The notes below the pieces were generated by a model. That model was given only the letters and a program-made list of their open reading frames with translations. It was not told the origin of the DNA and ran no database searches. The translations under genes and the position numbers were made by a program. From Kiritimatiellia bacterium (lineage in GTDB: Bacteria; Verrucomicrobiota; Kiritimatiellia; JAAZAB01), in the NCBI GenBank assembly GCA_028718125.1, contig JAQUMN010000006.1, forward strand, positions 1-51,805: a stretch of DNA of 51,805 nt. Reading direction: 5' to 3'. Positions 42,323 through 51,690 of the stretch are shown one piece after another (position 1 is the first letter of the stretch; every line of letters starts with the position of its first letter).

Positions 42323-43006
42323 TAAAGGCGGAGTGGAAGCGCAGGGGCATTTATAATAAAGAATATCGCGCCAGGGAAAAGCCTGGGGAAGAAGGAAGGG
42401 AGGGCAACTGAACTGAAATCTTCCGAAAGTGGCCTTGCGGGGAAAGGGAAATCCTGAAACCCGTCCGGGAAAGCGAGACCGCGCACCCGAAAGCGAGCCA
42501 TGCCCGTGCAGAGCAATCGAATCGGGAAGCGTAGGCCGCGAGCGTCAAAGCCGCGTAATTGAGCCTCGAAAGATTTATTTCCGGGTGGTCCTTGGCCTTA
42601 TTCTGCACGGGGACGGAACAGTGGATCCGTAAAACGGTCTGGCAGCGCTGCACCGGCGGGGTCTGAGAACGGGGTTCCCCAGGGAATCGTTGAGTTCCAC
42701 TAAGGATTCAAAACAGCTGGCTAATAACAGGGTGGTGGGTATTCGCCGCCCGCTGCGCGACCGTCGCAACCCACACCGTTGGGGCACAGGAGACGAAGAG
42801 AAATATGTCTACCAGGGTTGCACCTGGAATCAGAGGACGCTGCCATCCTGGGCCGACCCGGGAAAGATTCCGCGAATCGCCCGTGGTGCTGATTCAGAAA
42901 CTGAAAAACCTGATCCCGTAATTTCCAGAGAAGAAAAGCGTCGCGAAAATATTGAATGTATTTTGTAGAGATGTGACCGTGATCATAACGCAAAGGAGAT
43001 GACCCT
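42323..43006. other. 684-nt gap with many hairpins, no convincing gene
   Basis: No frame here gives a plausible protein. The region is purine-rich on the plus strand and full of potential stems: CCAGG-GAAAAG-CCTGG (42371-42386), CCGT-AAA-ACGG (about 42627), GCAGCGCTGC (about 42643), a long stem near GGTGGGT ... ACCCACA (about 42733-42776) enclosing GCGA-CCG-TCGC, and CCAGG-GTTGCA-CCTGG (about 42812). On the minus strand a stretch near 42536-42562 reads NYAALTLAA, which recalls a tmRNA tag, but it lacks the stop and the rest of the tmRNA structure. A structured RNA is possible; I cannot name it. Confidence 0.4.
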
Positions 43007-43633
43007 ATGCTTGAAATAATGGGCAAGAACATTGATCTCGAGAAATCGGAACTCCTGTACGATGAGCCGATCTCGGCTAAGCGGTTTACTGCGAATTGGA
43101 TCGTCTACGGCGGGGATTGGCAGGTTCAGGGCGAGTGGCTGGCCGGGAAAAATCCCGCCAATTGCCCCGGGATGGTATTCCTGAAGGGCGATTATCCGGG
43201 CAATGTCCTCGTGGACTTCGAAGCGCGGACGGTCTTGCCCTGCACGCATGACATCGATTTCATGTGGAACGGCAGTTGGGACAGCGAAAAGAATCAACGC
43301 GGCCTGGCCTACGTGGCCGGCCTGGAAGGCTGGTGGACCGGGAAAGTGGGCATTGAAAAGTCGCCTGAATACAAACTCACGGCCGGAACGCCATTGTTTG
43401 ATTTCAACCCGGGACAGACCTACCGCATTCAAGGGGGGAGCATTGACGGTCATTGCTTCATCTTCGTAAACGGGCAATTGATTCTTGAATTGACCGATCC
43501 TGATCCCATAGACTCACGGAAATTCACCAAGGTAGGATTCGAAGCGTATTGCAGCCATATCCAAATTCGGAATGTGAAAGTCAGGCGCATTGCCTGGCAG
43601 CCGGTCCCGCTGAAATACACGCCGGAATTCTAG
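43007..43633 (+). CDS. DUF1080-like (concanavalin-fold) protein
   Basis: A 208-residue cytoplasmic protein with a jelly-roll pattern: WIVYGGDWQVQGEWLAGKN, VLVDFEARTV, RGLAYVAGLEGWWTGKVGIEKS, IDGHCFIFVNGQLILELTD, KVGFEAYCSHIQIRNVKVRRI. This matches the DUF1080/DUF6250-type sandwich found with 3-keto-disaccharide hydrolysis and sugar degradation. The strand order near the end (FVNGQLILELTD, then G-F-E, then I-x-I-R-N-V-K-V) is diagnostic of this group. Catalytic residues are not evident. An AAAGGAG ribosome site precedes the ATG. Confidence 0.6.
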   Translation: MLEIMGKNIDLEKSELLYDEPISAKRFTANWIVYGGDWQVQGEWLAGKNPANCPGMVFLKGDYPGNVLVDFEARTVLPCTHDIDFMWNGSWDSEKNQRGLAYVAGLEGWWTGKVGIEKSPEYKLTAGTPLFDFNPGQTYRIQGGSIDGHCFIFVNGQLILELTDPDPIDSRKFTKVGFEAYCSHIQIRNVKVRRIAWQPVPLKYTPEF

Positions 43634-43738
43634 GCTCGGAACATAGCTGTTCGCCCCCCTCGTGTTAACAAAGGGCGACTTGATGCGACCAGCTCAGCAC
43701 ATCAGGGCGAATTTACAGGTTTCATTCAAAGGATTAAA

Positions 43739-45166
43739 ATGATGAATATGACCGATCTTGAGCCGAAATCCGTTTGGCGCCTGTTTGCCGAAATCTGCTC
43801 GATTCCGCATCCCTCGGGGCATGAGGCGGCCCTGGCGAAAAGAATTGTTGAGCTTGCCGCGGAACATGGTCTGAAAAGCCGAATGGACGCTGCCGGCAAC
43901 GTGCGAATCGACCGCCCTGCCGCGCCGGGCTTCCAGAATCGGCCGAGGATTATCATGCAGGGACACATCGACATGGTCCCGCAATCCGTTCCCGGCTTGA
44001 ATTTTGATTTTACGACCATGCCAATCAAGCCGATCGTACGCGACGGCTGGATTGTTACCGACGGTACCACGCTTGGCGCCGATAACGGCGCCGGGGTGGC
44101 CCTGGCGCTTTCGATGCTTTTTGACGGAAGTTTGAAAATGGGGCCGGTGTCGGGCGTCTTCACCGTTTCGGAAGAGCCCGGGCTTATCGGCGCCCAGGCG
44201 ATCGATCCGGGTTTTCTTGACGGAGATTATCTCCTGAACCTCGACGGGGGCGACGAAAACCTTTTCTGTATCGGGTGTGCCGGGGCCTGTCCCCTTGAAC
44301 TTAATTTCAACATGGAGCCGGAACCGGCGGGTCCCGGCAACGGCATAGAAATTAATCTTTCCGGGCTGCGTGGCGGTCACTCCGGGATCAACATCAATGA
44401 CCGGCGCGGAAATGCATTGATCTATCTGTGCCGGTTCCTGGCCTCCGAGCCGCAAGTCAGGATCGGCTCCATCGAAGGGGGGTCTATCGGAAACGCGATT
44501 CCGCGCGACGCCGTGGCCCGCGGAATTACCGGCGAGACTCCGCAGGCCTTGCAAGCACGCGCCGACCGCTTCGTCGCCGAATTAGCACGGGAGTTTGATG
44601 CGCCGGAGGGATTCAAGATCACCGTGTCCGGCGCAGCCCCCCTGGTGTCGCTGTGGCGCAAGGAGAAGCAAGTCAGCCTGATGCATGCCGTCGCGACGGT
44701 TCCCAACGGCATGCTTGCGTTTGACAAGGAGTTCAACTGCGTTCGCACCAGCAGCAACCTGGCGGCCATGCATGCGTGCCATGGACAGTGTGTGATGCTC
44801 ACCAATCAACGCAGTATGGTTGATGCCGAACGCTCGGCCTTAACCGAAAAAATCGCCGCCCATTTTGCCGCGATCGGCGGCGCCCCGAAAACCGGCAATG
44901 CCTATCCCGGTTGGAAACCGCGGACCGATTCCGCGCTGCTCAAGAAAGCGCTGGAACTGAAAAAAAAGCTTACCGGCGCCCAGCCGCAGATCAACGTGAC
45001 GCACGGCGGTTTGGAAGCCGGGATTTTTTGCGGCATCAATCCCGGCCTGGAGATCATCGCGTTTTCGCCGCACGCTGTGGATATCCACAGTCCCGGCGAA
45101 CGCCTGGAGATCGGCTCGGTCGAGCGTGTCCACAATTTTCTGCGGGAACTGCTCGTGCAGCTTTAA
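43739..45166 (+). CDS. pepD: Aminoacyl-histidine dipeptidase (PepD), M20 family
   Basis: A 475-residue cytosolic metallopeptidase that cleaves dipeptides such as Xaa-His. RLFAEICSIPHPSGHEAAL is the family start. IIMQGHIDMVPQ holds the first zinc ligand and aspartate, LGADNGAGVALAL the bridging aspartate, and VSEEPGLIGAQ the catalytic and ligand glutamates. HGGLEAGIFCGINPGLEIIAFSP and the HSPGERLEI segment complete the C-terminal catalytic part, and GLRGGHSGININ marks the lid domain. Length and motifs are normal. It is preceded by AAAGGA and stands alone. Confidence 0.9.
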   Translation: MMNMTDLEPKSVWRLFAEICSIPHPSGHEAALAKRIVELAAEHGLKSRMDAAGNVRIDRPAAPGFQNRPRIIMQGHIDMVPQSVPGLNFDFTTMPIKPIVRDGWIVTDGTTLGADNGAGVALALSMLFDGSLKMGPVSGVFTVSEEPGLIGAQAIDPGFLDGDYLLNLDGGDENLFCIGCAGACPLELNFNMEPEPAGPGNGIEINLSGLRGGHSGININDRRGNALIYLCRFLASEPQVRIGSIEGGSIGNAIPRDAVARGITGETPQALQARADRFVAELAREFDAPEGFKITVSGAAPLVSLWRKEKQVSLMHAVATVPNGMLAFDKEFNCVRTSSNLAAMHACHGQCVMLTNQRSMVDAERSALTEKIAAHFAAIGGAPKTGNAYPGWKPRTDSALLKKALELKKKLTGAQPQINVTHGGLEAGIFCGINPGLEIIAFSPHAVDIHSPGERLEIGSVERVHNFLRELLVQL

Positions 45167-45258
45167 GGCCGTGCGTTTTTACAAACTCCGCAGGCCGGTG
45201 CATTGCTGAAATTGGGTTGACCCTTGCCCCTGCTCCCTATTAACATCAGCATATCAGG

Positions 45259-46269
45259 ATGAATTTGCCTGTTAATCGTGATTGGGCATTGGAAATAATG
45301 AAAAATACCGCACGCTGCCATACCAGTGATATAGTTCCGTGGCTCCATACGCATGAGTTTGTGACCGTTGATAGCGGGAACGAACGAAGGATAATCATAG
45401 TCGCAGTTGTGACGGCCGTGACTATGGCGGTGGAGATCACCGCCGGTTTTATCTTCGGTTCCATGGCCTTGCTGGCAGACGGATGGCACATGGGAACCCA
45501 TATGGCGGCGCTGGGCATATCCGTCTTTGCCTACCGCTACGCCCGGCACCACGCCCGTGATCTGCGTTTTACATTCGGCACAGGCAAGGTGGGCGTCCTT
45601 GGCGGCTTCGCCAGCGCCGTGGTGCTGGCCGTCGTGGCCTTCATCATGGCCGCGGAATCCGGCCAGCGGTTCTTCAAAATGCCGGTCATTTACTTTGACC
45701 AGGCCATCATCGTTGCCGCGGCGGGGCTGCTGGTGAATCTTCTCAGTGCCGTCCTTTTGCGGAGCGGCTCCGCTCACGGGCACATTGCCGGTGCGGATCA
45801 TGGGCATGTGCATGACCACAACCTCAGGGCCGCCTACTTTCACGTGCTGGCCGATGCACTCACTTCCGTTCTTGCGATCATCGCCCTGGCGTTGGCAAAG
45901 GTGCTGGGTTACCTGTGGCTGGACCCGCTCATGGGCCTTGTCGGAAGCGCTTTAATTGTGCGTTGGTCCTATGGATTGCTCAGGGACACCGGGCATATTC
46001 TGGTGGATGCTGCTGTCGAGCAGAACCTCCTAAAGTGCATGCGCGAAGCCATCGAATCCGGCAACACCGACAGGGTGTGCGATCTTCACGTGTGGAACGT
46101 TGGCCCGAGTAACTATGCGGCCATCGTGTCGGTTGTCTCCGATCATCCCAAACCAATAGAGCATTACAAGGCGTTATTGGCCGGCGTAAAGGGACTTTCC
46201 CATATCAGCGTGGAGGTTAATGAATGTCGGGCGGGAATGCTTGCCCCTGGTCATGTTGCCATCCTTTAG
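45259..46269 (+). CDS. dmeF: CDF-family Co/Ni exporter, DmeF type
   Basis: A 336-residue cation diffusion facilitator with six transmembrane helices in residues about 45-245. Helix 2 carries SMALLADGWHMGTHMAALG with the D/H metal-site residues, and helix 5 YFHVLADALTSVLAI with the H-x-x-x-D pair. FTFGTGKVGVLGGFASA is the characteristic DmeF signature, and the histidine-rich loop (HGHIAGADHGHVHDH) lies between helices 4 and 5. The C-terminal cytoplasmic domain (CDLHVWNVGPSNYAAIVSVVSDHPKP) is also present. It probably exports Co, Ni or Zn. No cognate regulator is next to it. Confidence 0.8.
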   Translation: MNLPVNRDWALEIMKNTARCHTSDIVPWLHTHEFVTVDSGNERRIIIVAVVTAVTMAVEITAGFIFGSMALLADGWHMGTHMAALGISVFAYRYARHHARDLRFTFGTGKVGVLGGFASAVVLAVVAFIMAAESGQRFFKMPVIYFDQAIIVAAAGLLVNLLSAVLLRSGSAHGHIAGADHGHVHDHNLRAAYFHVLADALTSVLAIIALALAKVLGYLWLDPLMGLVGSALIVRWSYGLLRDTGHILVDAAVEQNLLKCMREAIESGNTDRVCDLHVWNVGPSNYAAIVSVVSDHPKPIEHYKALLAGVKGLSHISVEVNECRAGMLAPGHVAIL

Positions 46270-46285
46270 TGTCCAAAATAATATT

Positions 46286-46303
46286 CCCTCTCCCAAGGGG
46301 AGG
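46286..46303 (+). terminator. Weak hairpin after dmeF
   Basis: CCCTCTCCC-AA-GGGGAGG forms a 7-bp stem with one bulged base just after the exporter gene. No T tract follows. The remaining 46304-46496 gap holds a TTGACA (46461-46466) that could be a -35 box for the next gene, but no clear -10 is placed. Confidence 0.35.
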
Positions 46304-46496
46304 ATGAGGTCTTGTCAATCGACAACTTGAAAATAGTGATGCATTGTCAGTGTTTTTATACGATCCGAATTATTATTTTGGATAAGCATAGTTCGTATCA
46401 TAATATCAGGGCGGATTTGCCGGTTATTGCACTTAATTGATCCGGTTTTCGCTTCTGCGTTTGACATTTATTGTCTTTGTCATCATTATTCCCCCC

Positions 46497-49400
46497 ATGA
46501 ATATTTCAACATCAAATACCGCCACAGGCCTGGCGCTCGTTGCCGCCATGCTGACATCTGCCGCCATCGCGCAGACCTCGTCAACCGTCATCCAGCCGAA
46601 CGACGCGTCAAGGGGGACTGGAAGTCCCGTCGTGGTGGACGCCGGCATCTATACTCCCGGGGAAGTGCTGGCGACGAACGAGATGCGGATCTCGTTCATG
46701 GGCACCTCCTTCCTGCCGCGCCTCACGCAGGCCGCCAACAGCGTATTCGTCGAATGCGGCAACGGCGAGAGTTTTGTATTCGATTGCGGGGCCGGCGTGA
46801 TCGAAAAATATGTCGCCATGGGGGTGGCCTATTCCCGCATGGACAAGATATTTCTCACGCACCTGCACGCGGACCACGAGAGCGACCTGTCGTTCATCTA
46901 TTGTTTCGGGCCTTCCACGGACCGCAAGACCCCGCTGCACGTATGGGGTCCCACGGGGGACACGGCCGACGACGGGGTAACCAATTTTTGCAATACCATC
47001 AAAACCATCACCGAGTGGCACCGCGAAAGCTTCAGTTTCCTCTCCACCGGGTTGACCAACGGCCTCGATGGGTATACCCTGATCCCACACGAATGCCCCT
47101 ACACGCTGGTCGGCAATCTTGTATATAATACCAATGGCGTGCGGATAACGCATTTCCCGGCCATCCATGACCGGAATGGCGGAATCAGTTTCCGGCTGGA
47201 GTGGCAGGGCATCGCGATGGTTTTTTCCGGCGACTCGCAGCCGAACACGTTCATGCTGAGCCAGGCAACCAACCTGGACGTATTGATTCACGAGGTAACC
47301 CTGCCCCCGGAAGTCTGGGCCGCCAAGAATGGCAGCGGGCTTCCCGTAACAGACCCCCGTTTTCCCGGCGCGGTTGCCACGGCCAAGAAGATCCAGGATT
47401 GCTCGCATACGCCGGCCAAGGCCTTGGGTTACATGCTCCATCAACTATCCTTGAGCAATGCGGCCCCGCGCCTGGCGGTGGCGACCCATTGCCAATTTGA
47501 AGACGACACCACGAACACGATCATGACGTATATCCGCTCCTGGTATCCGGGGCCGGTCACGCTCGTCCAGGATCTGCAGGTGCTCAATATTTCCACGGAT
47601 AAAAGCCAGCCGATCCGCCAGCGGACGGCGGTTGTTTCCAGCGACGCTTTTTATGCAGCGGCGGTAAACTACCCGACGAACCAGTTGGCCGCGCCCAACT
47701 ATACCAACAACATGATGCAACTGAGCGCCTGGCTGCAGGGGCACATCATTCCGGAGTCGGCCTATACCAATCCCCCGCCCTTAACGGCGCCGCGACATCA
47801 TTCCCCGGCGGCTGATGTGGAAATAACCGATAGTCCGTTCAGTCTGGATACGCCGCCGGCGACGAACCAGATGCGGATCTCGTTCATGGGCACATCCGTC
47901 GTGCCGCGCTTGTCTCAGGCGGCCAACAGCGTATTCGTCGAATGCGGCAACGGCGAGAATTTTGTCTTCGATTGCGGATCCGGCGTGATCGAAAAGTTCG
48001 TCGCCGCGGGCGTGGCCTATTCGCAAATGGACAAGATATTGCTCACGCACCTGCACGGCGACCACATGAGCGACCTGATGTTCATGTATTGCTTCGGCCC
48101 TTCCACGGACCGGTTTACTCCGCTCTATGTGTGGGGACCGACGGGGCCCAGCACCAACGCACCCCAGGGGCCGCTGCCTAATGAAGGCATCACCAATTTC
48201 TGTGCCGTTATGCGAGCCATGACCCATTGGCATCGGGAAAGTTTCAGTTTTCTCTCCACCGGGTTGACCAACGGTTTGGATGGCTATGATTTAGTGCCAT
48301 ACGAGTGTCCCTATGAGCTGATCGGCAATGTCGTTTATAATACCAATGGCGTGCGGATCACGCATTTCCCGGCCATCCACGACCGGGATGGGGCGATCAG
48401 TTTCCGGCTGGAATGGCAGGGCATCTCGATGGCCTTTTCCGGCGATACGCGGCCGAACACGTTCATGCTGAACCAGGCCACCAACCTGGACGTGCTGATT
48501 CATGAAGTAACCTTGTCCCCGGAATTCTGGGCGGCAAAGAACACCGGCCGTAGTCCCGGCGACCCGGTTTATGAACAAGCCTTGATAACGTCCAGGATGA
48601 TCCAGGACTGCTCGCATACCCCTGCCAAGGCGTTAGGCTACATGCTCAACAAACTCGAGGAGAGCAACGCGGCCCCGCGCCTGGCGGTGGCCACGCATTG
48701 CCAATTCGAAGAAGACACCACGAACGCCGTCATGACGGATATCCGTTCCTGGTACTTAGGCCCGGTCTCGCTCGTCAAGGACCTGCAAGTAATCACGGTT
48801 TCCACGGATAAGAGCCAACCCATTCAGCAGGGCATCCTCTCGTATTCAAGTAATGCTTTTTATGCGCACAAGCTGTTCTACGCCGAATCTCAACTGGCGC
48901 CGCCCAAATATACCAACAATATGATGCAATTCAGCAGCTACCTGCTGGATCATGTTATTCCTGCGCGGTTATATTCCACGCTCTATGCCGATATCGATAT
49001 GGATGCGGATGGCAAAACCGATCCTGCTTTTTATAATCTCACGAACGGACTGTGGGCGGCGATGCTTTCGGCCTATGAATACGAACCGCATTCAGTATCC
49101 GTTGGCGGGCCGGGATACATTGCTGTGCCGGGCGACTACGACTGGGACCGCCAGATCGATCCGGCCATCTACCAGGAGTCCACGGGCCTATGGGTGGTCT
49201 TGTTGTCGGGGTCAGATTACGAACCTGCTTCGACAATCCTGGGAGGAGGGGCGGACTACATACCGGTGCCCGGCGACTACGATGGCGATCGCAAGGCCGA
49301 TCCCGCAGTATATCGGGAATCTACGCGCGAGTGGCTGGTCATGATGTCGGGATCCGACTACGAGCTTTTCGGGAACGAGTTCGGCCCCCTCGACGCGGGC

Positions 49401-49850
49401 TATACGCCTGTCGCTCGTGATTACGACGGGGATGGTAAAATAGATTTGGCGTTTTACCAGGAGTCCACGGGCATCTGGTATTTCGGGCTTTCCGCCAGCG
49501 GATACGCGTTATACAGTACGGTCTGTGGCGGACCCGGTTATACTCCCGTGCCGGGGGATTACGATGGCGATGGCAAGACGGATCCCGGCGTCTATCGACG
49601 CGCCACGGGCTACTGGCTCGTGATGCAGTCGTGCTATGGATACACGCTGGCGTCAACGACCTTGGGCGGAGAGGGATATGCTCCCGCACCGGGCGACTTC
49701 GATGCGGACCAGAAGACCGACATGGTTGTATACAGGGAATCCACGGGCGAGTGGCTGGTCATGATGTCGGGATCCGGCTACGGAATCTTCGGGACCTACT
49801 TTGGCGGACCGGGTGACAGCCCCGTGTGGCTGTGCCCTTCAGGCTATTAG
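46497..49850 (+). CDS. Secreted protein with two tandem MBL-fold hydrolase domains and FG-GAP-like repeats
   Basis: A 1117-residue exported protein with an N-terminal signal peptide (TATGLALVAAMLTSAAIAQ). Two homologous ~370-residue metallo-beta-lactamase domains follow. Each begins NxMRISFMGTS, has FVFDCG, and its zinc motif is THLHADH (H122, H124, D126, H127) and THLHGDH (H518 onward). Each ends with a second zinc aspartate in FSGD and ATHCQFE. The order resembles the GntH-like/RNase-Z-type MBL group, usually one domain per protein. From about residue 815 come six ~48-residue repeats of the FG-GAP/VCBS type (PGDYDGDxKxDPAVYRESTG), with Ca-binding D-x-D-G-D loops. Start choice is uncertain; no good ribosome site is visible before ATG 46497 or TTG 46437. 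Confidence 0.7.
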   Translation: MNISTSNTATGLALVAAMLTSAAIAQTSSTVIQPNDASRGTGSPVVVDAGIYTPGEVLATNEMRISFMGTSFLPRLTQAANSVFVECGNGESFVFDCGAGVIEKYVAMGVAYSRMDKIFLTHLHADHESDLSFIYCFGPSTDRKTPLHVWGPTGDTADDGVTNFCNTIKTITEWHRESFSFLSTGLTNGLDGYTLIPHECPYTLVGNLVYNTNGVRITHFPAIHDRNGGISFRLEWQGIAMVFSGDSQPNTFMLSQATNLDVLIHEVTLPPEVWAAKNGSGLPVTDPRFPGAVATAKKIQDCSHTPAKALGYMLHQLSLSNAAPRLAVATHCQFEDDTTNTIMTYIRSWYPGPVTLVQDLQVLNISTDKSQPIRQRTAVVSSDAFYAAAVNYPTNQLAAPNYTNNMMQLSAWLQGHIIPESAYTNPPPLTAPRHHSPAADVEITDSPFSLDTPPATNQMRISFMGTSVVPRLSQAANSVFVECGNGENFVFDCGSGVIEKFVAAGVAYSQMDKILLTHLHGDHMSDLMFMYCFGPSTDRFTPLYVWGPTGPSTNAPQGPLPNEGITNFCAVMRAMTHWHRESFSFLSTGLTNGLDGYDLVPYECPYELIGNVVYNTNGVRITHFPAIHDRDGAISFRLEWQGISMAFSGDTRPNTFMLNQATNLDVLIHEVTLSPEFWAAKNTGRSPGDPVYEQALITSRMIQDCSHTPAKALGYMLNKLEESNAAPRLAVATHCQFEEDTTNAVMTDIRSWYLGPVSLVKDLQVITVSTDKSQPIQQGILSYSSNAFYAHKLFYAESQLAPPKYTNNMMQFSSYLLDHVIPARLYSTLYADIDMDADGKTDPAFYNLTNGLWAAMLSAYEYEPHSVSVGGPGYIAVPGDYDWDRQIDPAIYQESTGLWVVLLSGSDYEPASTILGGGADYIPVPGDYDGDRKADPAVYRESTREWLVMMSGSDYELFGNEFGPLDAGYTPVARDYDGDGKIDLAFYQESTGIWYFGLSASGYALYSTVCGGPGYTPVPGDYDGDGKTDPGVYRRATGYWLVMQSCYGYTLASTTLGGEGYAPAPGDFDADQKTDMVVYRESTGEWLVMMSGSGYGIFGTYFGGPGDSPVWLCPSGY
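46671..48846 (+). repeat. Tandem duplication encoding the two MBL domains
   Basis: The segment from about 46671 is repeated from about 47861 with a period near 1190 nt. Long blocks match almost exactly (for example the VFVECGNGE-coding stretch and the NGVRITHFPAIHDR-coding stretch), so the duplication is recent relative to the protein family. The second copy carries an insertion (APQGPLPNEG region), and the HADH motif differs as HGDH. Confidence 0.75.
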
Positions 49851-49867
49851 CATATATTCTTACCGGG

Positions 49868-50923
49868 CTACCGGAAGCGGACTTCCCTGCCGCCGGCTGA
49901 GGAAGCATATATGGCGTCCAGAATGCGCTGAACCACCAGCGACTGCTCCATGGAGCAGAGCGGCTTATCCTTGCCGAGAATGGCGTCCAGCCAGTTGAAC
50001 TGGCGGTTTTCACGTAGGCGGGGAACCTTCACGTTCTGCGGAACCACCACCTCGTATTCGCCTGCCCGTTTTGCCGGGCGGAAAAGCTTGAGCGGGACCA
50101 GGGAAGCGCCGGCCTCGGTTCCGTAGAGTTCCACGTTGTTGCGGACAGCCTGTTCCTGGTGGATGACCCAGGAAATGTTCAGGTCCAACGTTGCCTCATT
50201 TTTGAACTTGATCAGAGCAGTGGCAAAATCCTCGACATCGAACTTCAGCTTGGCATTGCGGTCGGATTTGCCCCATCCGCCTTCGCCAATGCCCCGGTGC
50301 CCGAACTTGCCATAAACCTTTCCGCTGACCGAGACGGGATCCCAGTTGTCAATCAGATACAGGACCAGATCCAGATTGTGCACCCCGATATCGAGCATGC
50401 ATCCGCCGCCGGACAGCTTCTTGTTGACGAACCAGGTGCCGAACTTGGGCGCGCCCATCCGGCGATACCAGTATGCCTTGGCATGATAAATTTCTCCAAG
50501 TTCGCCGCGTTCGACGAGCGCCTTCAGTATCTGCTGATCCTTCAAGTAGCGCTGGTTCATGCCGAGCATGAGCACCTTCCTGCTCCGCCTGGCGGTATCC
50601 ACGACCCGCCTGGCCTCCGCATAGTTCAGGGCAAAGGGCTTGTCCAGCAGCACGTGTTTACCGGCCCTGATGGCGGCCAGGCTGACCGGGGCATGCAGCA
50701 TATTGGGCAGGGCAATGACCACGGCGTCCAGGTCCGGATCGGCCACGAGGTCTTGCCATCGTTCATAGGCTTTTGGGATAGAATACTTCTTTTTTAAGGC
50801 GTCCCGGCGTTCGGGGTTGATCTCGGCCACGGCCACCATGGCGGCGCCGCTGTAGCGATTGATGGTACTGCAGTGATCGTCGGCAATTGCGCCGGCGCCG
50901 ATCATTCCAACTTTGATGGTCAT
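49868..50923 (-). CDS. Gfo/Idh/MocA family oxidoreductase
   Basis: A 351-residue NAD(P)-dependent dehydrogenase. KVGMIGAGAIADDHC is the Rossmann motif, LLDKPFALNYAEA the conserved K-P lysine, and LSGGGCMLDIGVHNLDLVLYLID the catalytic G-G-x-x-x-D-x-x-x-H motif. The GRREVRF end is short. It oxidises an unknown sugar or cyclitol. AAGGAAAA precedes the start, 26 nt after the isomerase gene, so both are one operon transcribed to the left. Confidence 0.85.
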   Translation of the reverse strand: MTIKVGMIGAGAIADDHCSTINRYSGAAMVAVAEINPERRDALKKKYSIPKAYERWQDLVADPDLDAVVIALPNMLHAPVSLAAIRAGKHVLLDKPFALNYAEARRVVDTARRSRKVLMLGMNQRYLKDQQILKALVERGELGEIYHAKAYWYRRMGAPKFGTWFVNKKLSGGGCMLDIGVHNLDLVLYLIDNWDPVSVSGKVYGKFGHRGIGEGGWGKSDRNAKLKFDVEDFATALIKFKNEATLDLNISWVIHQEQAVRNNVELYGTEAGASLVPLKLFRPAKRAGEYEVVVPQNVKVPRLRENRQFNWLDAILGKDKPLCSMEQSLVVQRILDAIYASSAGGREVRFR

Positions 50924-50949
50924 GGTTTTTCCTTCAGGTTAGCGAGTGT

Positions 50950-51690
50950 TCAGCGCCCAAGCTTGCGGATGAAGTCAATGCAGGATTTTGCGCTCTCCAT
51001 CGGGCCGATGGCGTATTGTTCCTGCTCGACAATGTACCATTGCACGGAAGTTTCCTTTTCGAGAATATCGAAAATTGCCCGCCAGTTAACCGAGCCTTCA
51101 CCCACGTTGGCCCGGAGATTGTCGGGGCTGAATTCCTTCACATGGACCGTCTCGATGCGCTTGCCGTGCTTGCGCAGAATAGCGGGAACATCCTGCCCGG
51201 CACAGGCGGCCCATCCGATGTCCAATTGCACAAGCAAGTCTCCCGGCGTCTCGGAGAAAATGCGGTCGAACTTGGTTGCGCCGTTCTCAAGGTCGAACTC
51301 GTGCAAGTGATTATGGAAGCCGACGCGCATCCCGCGCGCCTTGGCGCGCACATGCGCGGCGTTCAAGCGGTCGATGGTCCGGGAAAGGTCCTTGAGATCG
51401 GCGCTGGGAACAATCAGGCGATCGTTGCCGAGGAGCCTGTTCATCGCCACGGTTTGCTCGAAGGCGGCGCCTTCCAGAGCGTCCAATCCGCAGTGTGCGC
51501 CCGCACAATGCAGCCCGCAATCGGCGAGCAACTTTCGCAAGGCGGTTCCGTCGAGGTTGTAGAATCCGGCGAACTCCACGCCTTCATACCCCATGGCGGC
51601 TACCTTGTGCAGTGTTCCGGGAACGTCCTTTGGGGTCACGTCGCGGAGCGAATAAAGTTGAATGGCTACAGGGATCTTTTTTTCCGGCAT
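50950..51690 (-). CDS. Sugar phosphate isomerase/epimerase
   Basis: A 246-residue xylose-isomerase-like TIM-barrel protein. IQLYSLRD opens the barrel; AAMGYEGVEFAGF, MRVGFHNHLHEF (metal-binding histidines), LLVQLDIGWAACAG (aspartate), TVHVKEF (histidine) and YIVEQEQY (last acidic residue) follow in the usual order. It is shorter than the two 289-residue relatives in this window. AGGAG precedes the ATG. It pairs with the downstream Gfo/Idh/MocA enzyme, a known sugar-oxidation pairing. The 51691-51805 end of the window holds no complete gene. Confidence 0.85.
   Translation of the reverse strand: MPEKKIPVAIQLYSLRDVTPKDVPGTLHKVAAMGYEGVEFAGFYNLDGTALRKLLADCGLHCAGAHCGLDALEGAAFEQTVAMNRLLGNDRLIVPSADLKDLSRTIDRLNAAHVRAKARGMRVGFHNHLHEFDLENGATKFDRIFSETPGDLLVQLDIGWAACAGQDVPAILRKHGKRIETVHVKEFSPDNLRANVGEGSVNWRAIFDILEKETSVQWYIVEQEQYAIGPMESAKSCIDFIRKLGR

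Noticed and set aside
42351..42653. tmRNA on the minus strand
   Set aside because: The NYAALTLAA stretch lacks the stop after LAA, and the acceptor ends and conserved 5' GGATTCGAC element are absent.
46286..46303. Intrinsic terminator after dmeF
   Set aside because: The stem is present but no T tract follows, so it is kept only as a weak hairpin.
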